A stretch of 32,266 bases of DNA from contig JAUHYD010000026.1 in NCBI GenBank assembly GCA_030426665.1, forward strand, positions 1 to 32,266, written 5' to 3'. Shown one piece after another: positions 23,717-30,720 of the stretch (its first letter is position 1; the number at the start of each line of letters is the position of its first letter). Under the pieces are notes generated by a model. That model saw only the letters and a list, made by a program, of their open reading frames with translations. It searched no databases and was not told the origin of the DNA. The translations under genes were made by a program, and so were the position numbers. Origin of the DNA: Bacteroidia bacterium. Its GTDB lineage: Bacteria > Bacteroidota > Bacteroidia > Chitinophagales > Chitinophagaceae.

Positions 23717-23953
23717 ATGTCTGAAATTGCAAATCGCGTTAAGAAAATTATCGTGGACAAATTAGGTGTTGACGAATCAGAAGTTAATCCAGAGGCAAGT
23801 TTTACCAACGACCTCGGTGCTGATTCTCTGGACACAGTAGAATTGATTATGGAATTTGAAAAAGAATTCAACATTTCCATTCCGGATGAACAAGCTGAAA
23901 CCATCACAACTGTTGGTCAGGCTATTAGCTACCTGGAAGAGCACGTAAAGTAA
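23717..23953 (+). CDS. acpP: Acyl carrier protein
   Basis: This 78-residue acidic four-helix protein carries the growing fatty-acyl chain. S37 in [10 protein letters not shown] is the phosphopantetheine attachment site in the DSL motif. Length and charge are typical. It starts the acpP-fabF-rnc cluster, with fabF 37 bases downstream, an order common across bacteria and standard in Bacteroidota. Confidence 0.97.
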   Translation: MSEIANRVKKIIVDKLGVDESEVNPEASFTNDLGADSLDTVELIMEFEKEFNISIPDEQAETITTVGQAISYLEEHVK

Positions 23954-23990
23954 TTTGTACACCCCACTTTCTGTAACTGAAAATCGTTAG

Positions 23991-25250
23991 ATGAACTTAA
24001 CGTTAAAACGAGTTGTCGTTACGGGTCTCGGAGCCCTGACGCCATTAGGCAATGACATACCCTCTTACTGGGATGGGTTGGTTAATGGTGTTTCGGGTGC
24101 CGATTTCATCAAGCAGTTTGATGTGACAAAGTTCAAGACAAAGTTCGCTTGCGAGCTTAAGGACTTTGATGCAGATAACTTCTTTGACCGACGAGAAGTA
24201 AGGCGGTTAGACCGATTCTCTCAAATCGCGCTTGTAGCGGCCGATCAGGCTGTTGCGGCAGCGCGGCTTACAGAGGAAGGTATTGACCACGACAGAGTGG
24301 GGGTTATCTGGGGTTCCGGTATCGGTGGTATGATTACGTTCATACAAGAGATGAAGAACTTCTCTGCCGGGGATGGTACACCAAGGTTCAATCCGTTCTT
24401 TATTCCAAAGCTTATTCTGGACATCGCTTCGGGGCATATTTCGATGAAGTATGGTTTCCGGGGTCCGAATTTTGCAACCGTTAGTGCTTGTGCATCCTCT
24501 ACAAATTCGCTTATCGATGCTTTTAACTACATCCGTTTAGGGAAGGCAGATGCCTTTGTTTGCGGTGGGTCAGAGGCGGTGGTTACCGAAGCGGGTATCG
24601 GGGGCTTTAATGCCATGAAGGCACTTTCTGAGCGCAATGACGATCCGCAGAGTGCCAGCAGGCCTTTCGACCTTAACCGGGATGGTTTTGTCTTGGGCGA
24701 AGGCGCAGGAGCTATTGTTCTGGAGGAGTATGAGCATGCCAAACGGAGAGGCGCCCCAATTATTGCCGAACTTGCCGGTGGCGGACTCAGTGCCGATGCT
24801 TATCACCTTACAGCACCACATCCGGAAGGGTTGGGTGCTTACAATGTAATGAAAAATGCGCTTGCGGATGCCCAAATGAAACCGGAAGAGATTGATTACA
24901 TTAATGTTCACGGCACCTCCACGCCGCTGGGCGATGTAAGTGAGATAGCAGCAATTGAACGTGTTTTCGGAGAACATGCCTACAAGTTAAATATTAGCTC
25001 TACCAAGTCAATGACCGGTCACTTGTTAGGTGCCGCCGGGGCAATTGAAGCCATCGCTAGTATTCTTTCAGTAGTTCATGATATGGTTCCTCCGACAATC
25101 AACCACTTTACTGATGACCCGGCATTTAATCCTAAGTTGAACTTTACGTTTACCAAACCTCAAAAGAGGGTAGTGAACGCAGCATTGAGTAATACTTTCG
25201 GGTTTGGAGGTCATAATGCCTCTGTTATTTTCAAAAAGCTATCTGAGTAG
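23991..25250 (+). CDS. fabF: Beta-ketoacyl-ACP synthase II
   Basis: This 419-residue condensing enzyme extends acyl-ACP with malonyl-ACP in fatty-acid synthesis. The catalytic triad is complete: Cys167 in VSACASSTN, His308 in NVHGTSTPLGD and His344 in SMTGHLLGAAG, with the conserved Lys339 nearby. The ending NTFGFGGHNASVIFKK is typical. A start at ATG 23991 gives MNLTLKRVVVTGLGALTPLG, in line with the family. It lies between acpP and rnc with only two bases between its stop and the rnc start. Confidence 0.97.
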   Translation: MNLTLKRVVVTGLGALTPLGNDIPSYWDGLVNGVSGADFIKQFDVTKFKTKFACELKDFDADNFFDRREVRRLDRFSQIALVAADQAVAAARLTEEGIDHDRVGVIWGSGIGGMITFIQEMKNFSAGDGTPRFNPFFIPKLILDIASGHISMKYGFRGPNFATVSACASSTNSLIDAFNYIRLGKADAFVCGGSEAVVTEAGIGGFNAMKALSERNDDPQSASRPFDLNRDGFVLGEGAGAIVLEEYEHAKRRGAPIIAELAGGGLSADAYHLTAPHPEGLGAYNVMKNALADAQMKPEEIDYINVHGTSTPLGDVSEIAAIERVFGEHAYKLNISSTKSMTGHLLGAAGAIEAIASILSVVHDMVPPTINHFTDDPAFNPKLNFTFTKPQKRVVNAALSNTFGFGGHNASVIFKKLSE

Positions 25251-25252
25251 TT

Positions 25253-25966
25253 TTGCGACGCTTTCTACATCGCATTTTCAATTCATCATCATCGGATAAG
25301 CAACTGATGCTCCAATTGGAGCACATTATCGGGTTTACACCTAAGTATATTTCGTATTACCGTTTGGCGCTGGTACACAGCTCGCAACAGGAAGACGCTA
25401 CCGACAGCAACGAGCGACTGGAGTTTCTGGGTGACGCAATTCTGGGTGCGATAGTAGCGGAGTATCTTTTTAAAAAGTATCCGTATGAATCTGAAGGATA
25501 CCTGACAGAGATGCGCTCTCGGATAGTAAGGCGAGAGACCCTCAATAACGTGGCAGTAAGAATGGGACTTAATAAGTTGGTTGTGTACAATCATAACGAT
25601 CGTAGTCTTAGTCGCAGTCATATATTCGGCAATGCGTTGGAGGCACTCATTGGGGCGGTTTACTTAGATAGAGGTTTCGCCGGAACAAGGACGTTTATCC
25701 TTAATCAGATAATACGGGCATATATAGATTTGGACGTTCTTGAAACGACCGATACCAACTATAAAAATCAACTTTTAAGCTGGGCGCAACGTAGTGGAAA
25801 GGTGCTTACTTTTGAAACACTTGCTGAACAAACAGAAGGTACCCGTAAGCTGTTTACTGTCGGGGTCGTAATTGACGGAGCGTTGTTTGTGAGTGGAACA
25901 GGTTTCAATAAGAAGGATGCGGGTCAGGTGGCTGCCAAGAACGCTTTGGCGCAGATTGAAAATTGA
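25253..25966 (+). CDS. rnc: Ribonuclease III
   Basis: This 237-residue endonuclease cleaves double-stranded RNA and matures rRNA precursors. The catalytic domain (about 20-160) has the signature NERLEFLGDAIL (residues 53-64) with E57 and D61; the C-terminal double-stranded-RNA-binding domain spans about 165-237 (NYKNQLLSWAQ, GTGFNKKDAGQVAAKNAL). The second metal-site motif reads HIFGNALEALIGAVYLDRG: E130 is present, but Asn127 stands where E. coli has Asp114. The start is TTG 25253, two bases after the fabF stop, and fits the usual Bacteroidota N-terminus MRR.L.RI; translational coupling with fabF is likely. Confidence 0.94.
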   Translation: MRRFLHRIFNSSSSDKQLMLQLEHIIGFTPKYISYYRLALVHSSQQEDATDSNERLEFLGDAILGAIVAEYLFKKYPYESEGYLTEMRSRIVRRETLNNVAVRMGLNKLVVYNHNDRSLSRSHIFGNALEALIGAVYLDRGFAGTRTFILNQIIRAYIDLDVLETTDTNYKNQLLSWAQRSGKVLTFETLAEQTEGTRKLFTVGVVIDGALFVSGTGFNKKDAGQVAAKNALAQIEN

Positions 25967-26006
25967 GGTGCTTCCAATATTAACCTTTAGTTTTATTAAT
26001 AGAAGC

Positions 26007-26014
26007 TAAGTTTG
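26007..26014 (+). promoter_or_regulatory. -7 box before the DUF922-like gene
   Basis: TAAGTTTG matches TAnnTTTG, 21 bases before the ATG at 26036. The candidate -33 (TTTAG at 25986) has a short 17-base spacer. Confidence 0.5.
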
Positions 26015-26035
26015 CATATATCATACTTGTAAACT

Positions 26036-26593
26036 ATGGGAATTCTTCTGCGGCTTCTATCTTTTCTAATTATTATCCTTTGCAGTAAACAAGCGATGGC
26101 ACAGGGGAAAGCCATACCCTGGAGTGAGAACAGGAAGTTGACCTGGGCAGATTTTCAGGGTAGGCCCGATAGGAGCGTAACGTACTTTGCGACAACCAAA
26201 TATGGTGTGCAATTGTCATCAGAAGATGATGGTGAAGGGAATGTCTCCGTTAGGGTAGTGTGCTTATTTGATAAACGTGCTTCGTGGAAAAAAGGCAAAT
26301 CGAACCAGTCTGAGTATTTGTTGAAGCATGAGCAAAACCATTTTGACATCGGCGAGATTTTTACCCGAAGAATGCGAAAGGAGTTTAAGGAATACACCAG
26401 CAAACGTCATCGGCCATCTGATGTTTCTATGGATATCCGTCGGATTTTCAGGAAATACTCAAAATTAGCTGCAGAGATGCAACGCAAGTATGATGCAGAA
26501 ACAGATCATAGCATCAACGAAGAAGCACAGAAAAAATGGGATGAAAAAGTGAGTAAGCTGCTGCACAGGTACAGGGAATACGCAATGGATTAA
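26036..26593 (+). CDS. Exported DUF922-like putative zinc protease
   Basis: This 185-residue protein has a signal peptide ending MAQ (residue 23). The motif LLKHEQNHFDIGEIFTRRM holds a compact zinc-binding HExxH (H98, E99, H102) followed by FDI, the hallmark of the DUF922 family (PF06037), annotated as predicted secreted Zn-dependent proteases. Early in the protein, LTWADFQGRPD is the other family hallmark. The C-terminal half is helical and highly charged. No substrate is known. It is convergent with folC, 51 bases between their stops, with no clear terminator between. Confidence 0.85.
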   Translation: MGILLRLLSFLIIILCSKQAMAQGKAIPWSENRKLTWADFQGRPDRSVTYFATTKYGVQLSSEDDGEGNVSVRVVCLFDKRASWKKGKSNQSEYLLKHEQNHFDIGEIFTRRMRKEFKEYTSKRHRPSDVSMDIRRIFRKYSKLAAEMQRKYDAETDHSINEEAQKKWDEKVSKLLHRYREYAMD

Positions 26594-26644
26594 ACTGTCG
26601 GGTTTATTCCGAATTAATCCAAACGAAAATATATTTTGTAGTAG

Positions 26645-27979
26645 TTATGCTACTGCAGCTTCCAGGAATTGCAACACTTCTCCTACTACAAAAAAGCTGC
26701 CCGTCACCAGTAGTCTGTCTTCGTGATTCATGGCTCTTTTTGCAGCAGAGAAAGCATCATTTACATTAGTGAAAGTTGTGCCGTTCAGTCCGGCCATTTT
26801 TGCAATAGACTGCAACATTTCTGCAGGCAAAGCCCTTGGCGTCTGGGCATTAGTGAAATAATAGATTGCATTTTTTGGGAAAATTGCCAATGCTTCTGCA
26901 ATATCTTTGTCTCTTACAAACCCCACAACTATATGCATTTTGCCATACTCGGAATGTTCTTTCGTTGCCTGAAACTGTTGCAGTGTTTCTGTTAGCCCGG
27001 CAATATTGTGGGCGACATCACAAACTATAAGTGGGTTTCTCTGAAGTATTTCCCATCGGCCTCGAAGCTCAGTTAGCTTCTTAACTTTCGATAAAGCAAT
27101 AAGCGCATTCGAAAACGATATCACAAACCCCTGATGTCTCAGCAGCTCTATCGCTGTCAGTGCTATCTTGATATTGTGTTGTTGGAAGTTTCCCTGTAAG
27201 TCGGTCCTGAGATCCAACATCTCCTGTGTAGCATTATTGATGATTTTATAGTACTGATAATTGTTATCATGACTTACCCGTACCAACCCCCAAAGCGATT
27301 GTGCATAATGCAGCACGCTATGCTTATGAACCGAGTGCTCAAAGAAAACTCGTTCTGTCTCGGCGTTTTGCTCGCCTATAACTACAGGAACGCCTTCTTT
27401 AATAATTCCGGCTTTTTCTGATGCGATTTGTGCCAGCGTATCTCCCAGGAGGTCTTTGTGGTCGTAGCTGATATTGGTGATGATAGATAACAACGGTGTA
27501 ATGACATTAGTACTGTCTAGTCGTCCGCCAAGTCCCGACTCAATAATTGCAATGTCAACCTCTTGTTCTGCGAAGTAGGCAAATGCCATAACTACAGTTA
27601 TCTCAAAGAAAGAGGGTTTTACTTCCTTAATTACCGGCTTCAACTGTTCTACGAATTGCACTACCCATTCTTTGGATACCATTTCTCCGTTTATTCGGAT
27701 ACGCTCTCTGAAGTCAATGAGATGAGGAGATGTATATAATCCGGTTTTGTAGCCGGACTGCTGGAGCATGGCTGCAAGTGCATGACTTACGCTTCCCTTT
27801 CCATTGGTGCCTGCAATGTGGACCGTTTTGATTTTTTGATGAGGGTTGCCTATTGCTTCACACAGCCTCAGGGTATTAGCAAGGTCTGGTTTTAGCGCGG
27901 CTTTGCCTGTTCTGGAGAACATAGGCAATTTCTCGTAAAGGTATTCCAACGTTTGACGGTAATCCGGGGTCGTGCCCAT
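26645..27979 (-). CDS. folC: Folylpolyglutamate/dihydrofolate synthase
   Basis: This 444-residue Mur-ligase-fold enzyme adds glutamate to folates using ATP. The P-loop GTNGKGS lies at residues 57-63 in KTVHIAGTNGKGSVSHAL; further family motifs are GLYTSPHLIDFRERIRING, ESGLGGRLDSTNVI and CDVAHN. I start it at ATG 27979 rather than at 28006, since the latter would overlap the tonB gene and adds only nine non-conserved residues. It follows the tonB-like gene by four bases, so they are probably one transcript. Together with pabB it gives this window two folate-pathway genes far apart. Confidence 0.94.
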   Translation of the reverse strand: MGTTPDYRQTLEYLYEKLPMFSRTGKAALKPDLANTLRLCEAIGNPHQKIKTVHIAGTNGKGSVSHALAAMLQQSGYKTGLYTSPHLIDFRERIRINGEMVSKEWVVQFVEQLKPVIKEVKPSFFEITVVMAFAYFAEQEVDIAIIESGLGGRLDSTNVITPLLSIITNISYDHKDLLGDTLAQIASEKAGIIKEGVPVVIGEQNAETERVFFEHSVHKHSVLHYAQSLWGLVRVSHDNNYQYYKIINNATQEMLDLRTDLQGNFQQHNIKIALTAIELLRHQGFVISFSNALIALSKVKKLTELRGRWEILQRNPLIVCDVAHNIAGLTETLQQFQATKEHSEYGKMHIVVGFVRDKDIAEALAIFPKNAIYYFTNAQTPRALPAEMLQSIAKMAGLNGTTFTNVNDAFSAAKRAMNHEDRLLVTGSFFVVGEVLQFLEAAVA

Positions 27980-27983
27980 ATCT

Positions 27984-28811
27984 TTAGTGGCGTGTTTTGA
28001 ATACAATTGTTACGTCTCCGAACTGTTGAGGTTCTGAGCCTGTGCTCCTACTGAACTTTGCGTTATTCAGCTTCTCTAATGCTATTCTAGTCAGGTGTGC
28101 TCCGGAGGAGCTTTTGACTCTCTTGTTTACAATGTTGCCGTCTCTGTCGACAGTTACATGAATCACAACTTTACCACCTTCCGAAAATTCTGCCTCGAAC
28201 TGTGCAGGCGATATCCGCCGACCAGATAAAGTGTGACCGATACCTCCCGTACCGTTTCCTGGAGTGCCTGTATAGTTATCTGCACCGGGAGTGCCGCCGG
28301 GTACACCTCTGTCTCCGTCGCCCGTTGTGTTCCCTTCGCTTGTTCCCGCCTTGTCCTGGGTTGCATTATTTCCTCCGGTTCCTTTATCGCCGGCATAAGT
28401 ATAGCGTGGGTTGGGTTTGGGCTTTGGTTTGGGCTTTGGTGTCTCTTCTACTTTTGTAGGCTCGCTAACTGTTTTTTTACTTGTATTGTCAATTACAGGT
28501 GCGTCTTCCTCAACATCTGAGCGGACAATGTTTTTCGGTACACTGCTTTTTAATGGTGCACTGCTTTTATAGACAACCGTTGTTTGATATTCCGACGGTG
28601 TCTTCCGTGACATAGGCTGGTCGTCACCGCTACCATTGTCGCTGGTGCCGAGGTTTACTTCCAGACCTCCGCCAATGTCTTCAGGTATATCGTTTGGGAC
28701 AGTATAAGACAGAAACAAAAACAACAATAACAGAAGCGCATGTGTTCCGATAGTCCACGCCAGAGCTTTCTTGTTTATTTTCTCTTCACCGTTATGTTGT
28801 AATGCCAGCAT
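27984..28811 (-). CDS. TonB-like energy transducer
   Basis: This 275-residue protein has a short cytoplasmic N-terminus, one membrane helix (about residues 15-38, ALAWTIGTHALLLLLFLFLS), a long low-complexity periplasmic spacer and a TonB C-terminal domain from about 205 (FSEGGKVVIHVTVDRDGNIV ... ALEKLNNAKFS). The spacer includes a Lys-Pro run (KPKPKPKPNP) and a Gly/Thr/Asn-rich stretch at about 150-195. TonB proteins couple the inner-membrane proton gradient to outer-membrane receptors such as the one at 5776. In related genomes tonB often follows exbB and exbD and precedes folC; here only the tonB-folC part is present and the upstream side is the rpsL promoter region. Confidence 0.88.
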   Translation of the reverse strand: MLALQHNGEEKINKKALAWTIGTHALLLLLFLFLSYTVPNDIPEDIGGGLEVNLGTSDNGSGDDQPMSRKTPSEYQTTVVYKSSAPLKSSVPKNIVRSDVEEDAPVIDNTSKKTVSEPTKVEETPKPKPKPKPNPRYTYAGDKGTGGNNATQDKAGTSEGNTTGDGDRGVPGGTPGADNYTGTPGNGTGGIGHTLSGRRISPAQFEAEFSEGGKVVIHVTVDRDGNIVNKRVKSSSGAHLTRIALEKLNNAKFSRSTGSEPQQFGDVTIVFKTRH

Positions 28812-28849
28812 TCAGTTAAGCTAAATTTAAAAGAGATGTCTTTACCTCA

Positions 28850-28857
28850 CAAAAATA
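28850..28857 (-). promoter_or_regulatory. -7 box before tonB-like gene
   Basis: On the minus strand TATTTTTG (28857-28850) matches TAnnTTTG, about 38 bases before the tonB ATG at 28811. No good -33 was found at the usual distance. The 279-base gap to rpsL holds promoters for both directions and nothing else I can identify. Confidence 0.45.
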
Positions 28858-29024
28858 GCAGAAATTACATATTATCCTATCGAGATGAATGGCCAACCGC
28901 AAACATTAACATAGACTATAGGAACTACAAGCGACTTTGTATATCGATAAAGACCGGATATTTACGTAGTTTTGGTGCATAAATATTCAAATAGTGCAGA
29001 TATAGTTGTAAAAACATAGAATAC

Positions 29025-29057
29025 TTTTTGGATAATAAATATTTTGACCTACCTTTG
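29025..29057 (+). promoter_or_regulatory. Strong Bacteroidota promoter of rpsL-rpsG
   Basis: TTTTTG at 29025-29030, a 19-base spacer and TACCTTTG at 29050-29057 form a near-perfect -33/-7 promoter. The rpsL ATG lies 33 bases after the -7 box, as expected for a highly expressed ribosomal operon. Confidence 0.85.
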
Positions 29058-29090
29058 CACTCCATTTTAAATTTATTTCCAACGTAAGCA

Positions 29091-29474
29091 ATGCCTACAA
29101 TACAGCAATTAGTACGTAAAGGCCGTGAGCAGATCCGGACAAAATCGAAATCCCGCGCATTAGATGCGTGTCCTCAGCGTAGAGGAGTGTGTACACGTGT
29201 ATATACCACAACGCCAAAGAAACCAAACTCTGCACTCCGTAAGGTAGCAAAGGTGCGTCTCACCAACAAAATTGAGGTGATTGCATACATTCCCGGAGAA
29301 GGACATAACCTTCAGGAGCACTCGATAGTTCTTATCAGAGGTGGTCGTGTTAAGGATCTACCCGGTGTACGTTACCATATTGTTCGTGGTGCGCTTGACA
29401 CTGCAGGGGTTAAAGATCGTAAGCAGAGTCGCTCGAAGTATGGTACTAAGAGAGAAAAGGCTAAGAAAAAATAG
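29091..29474 (+). CDS. rpsL: Ribosomal protein uS12
   Basis: This 127-residue 30S protein of the decoding centre shows the invariant [20 protein letters not shown] (residues 27-46), [25 protein letters not shown] and [14 protein letters not shown]. The Lys residues in TTPKKPNS and GRVKDLPG where streptomycin-resistance mutations occur are wild type. A strong promoter precedes it and rpsG follows after 51 bases. Confidence 0.98.
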   Translation: MPTIQQLVRKGREQIRTKSKSRALDACPQRRGVCTRVYTTTPKKPNSALRKVAKVRLTNKIEVIAYIPGEGHNLQEHSIVLIRGGRVKDLPGVRYHIVRGALDTAGVKDRKQSRSKYGTKREKAKKK

Positions 29475-29525
29475 TAGACGATATTCATAATAATTTTTCA
29501 CAATTTAATATAAGCTAGTCATCCG

Positions 29526-29993
29526 ATGAGAAAGGCACAAGCTAAAAAACTCCCGTTAGCTCCTGATCCCAGGTTTAACGACAAAAATGTTACTCGTTTT
29601 GTAAACTGCCTTATGTGGGGTGGTAACAAGACTATTGTATTGAGTGCGTTTTATGATGCAATTGACAAAGTATCTAAAATGACTAATGAGGACGGATACG
29701 AAATTTGGAAGAAAGCATTGGTTAATGTTACTCCTGCTCTGGAAGTACGTAGCCGTAGAATTGGTGGTGCTACTTTTCAGATTCCGGCAGAAGTTCGTCC
29801 GGATCGCAAGATATCTTTGAGCATGAAATGGCTCATCCGTTACTCTCGCGACAGAAACGGTAAGACAATCGCCGACAAGTTGGCAAACGAAATCGTTGCT
29901 GCTTCAAAGGGTGAGGGTGGTGCTTTCAAAAAGAAAGAAGATACACACCGTATGGCAGAAGCCAATAAGGCGTTCTCGCATTTCAAGATATAA
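29526..29993 (+). CDS. rpsG: Ribosomal protein uS7
   Basis: This 155-residue 30S head protein binds 16S rRNA and nucleates head assembly. Motifs include [39 protein letters not shown] (residues 67-86), [14 protein letters not shown] and the ending [17 protein letters not shown]. It forms a two-gene operon with rpsL, closed by a perfect terminator 20 bases after the stop. The fusA gene usually found next in the str operon is absent. Confidence 0.98.
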   Translation: MRKAQAKKLPLAPDPRFNDKNVTRFVNCLMWGGNKTIVLSAFYDAIDKVSKMTNEDGYEIWKKALVNVTPALEVRSRRIGGATFQIPAEVRPDRKISLSMKWLIRYSRDRNGKTIADKLANEIVAASKGEGGAFKKKEDTHRMAEANKAFSHFKI

Positions 29994-30013
29994 TTTCTGT
30001 AGTTTTTTTGTAG

Positions 30014-30050
30014 AAGCGGTCGTTTCATTGCTGAAACGACCGCTTTTTTT
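30014..30050 (+). terminator. Strong intrinsic terminator after rpsG
   Basis: A perfect 14-bp stem (AAGCGGTCGTTTCA, 30014-30027, with its complement at 30032-30045), a TTGC loop and a run of seven Ts form a textbook Rho-independent terminator. It ends the rpsL-rpsG operon. Confidence 0.95.
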
Positions 30051-30720
30051 ATTTCCAACTTTCAATGCAAAATTGCCCTTTTCAGCTTTTTGATTGGCGG
30101 TCCTCATTTCGTTTGTTGCTTCAACCCTTAAGTCCCTAATATGGTCATACCCGTTTATGTTGACCATAAGTTAGCAGGAATATATCTGTAGGGTACGTGG
30201 CACATTTCTATGCTATTGGTTACGGTATCTTTGCGGTCTTTAATGTTCTTATTCTCGTTCGTCTTTATTGCTGCAAATTTAAATGGGTGTTAGTATTACT
30301 TTAATAAATAGACGGTAAAATATTCTGTATAACTAATTTATTTCTAATTAATTATAATTATTCGAATAATAATTATAAAAACATAGTGTTTGGGATTTTC
30401 ATTTTTAGTTAAAGTTTTTATAACTTTAAGATTGCGCTCTGTTTTAAATATCTTCTTTATGCGGAGTAGTAAGACTTTTCTTACATGGCAAATGTGAATT
30501 TGCAGTTGGAGTAAACGAATTATATCGTTTTGTGAAATTACGAACCACGGTGTAGAGATATAAGCGAGGTTGACCATATTCGGTTTCGTAAATTGGAGAC
30601 GGCGACTTGGTTTCGTTGACATTTCAGGTATGGTTGTTTTTTTGTGGCGATGATTCGCTTTTGGGTTTTTTAACGCGTATTTTATTACTTTTTTATAATT
30701 ATCGTTCAATTTTTTGAATT
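30051..30720. other. Long AT-rich intergenic region before the glycine-rich protein gene
   Basis: About 670 bases without a credible gene. It holds TATCTTTG at 30226-30233 (a possible -7 box, without a good -33), an inverted repeat TATGGTCA/TGACCATA at 30140-30147 and 30161-30168, and a 14-bp palindrome ATTATTCGAATAAT at 30357-30370. If the 30226 box is the promoter of the downstream gene its leader would be almost 490 bases. No tRNA or known riboswitch was recognised. Confidence 0.5.

Noticed and set aside
28202..28520. Cys-rich plus-strand frames opposite the tonB-like gene
   Set aside because: They are produced by the antisense of the Gly/Pro/Lys-rich spacer of the TonB-like protein.
30344..30709. 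121-codon minus-strand frame in the long intergenic region
   Set aside because: Lys/Ile/Asn-rich composition is that of AT-rich non-coding DNA; the C-terminus is an Ile run, and no domain, promoter or neighbour supports it.
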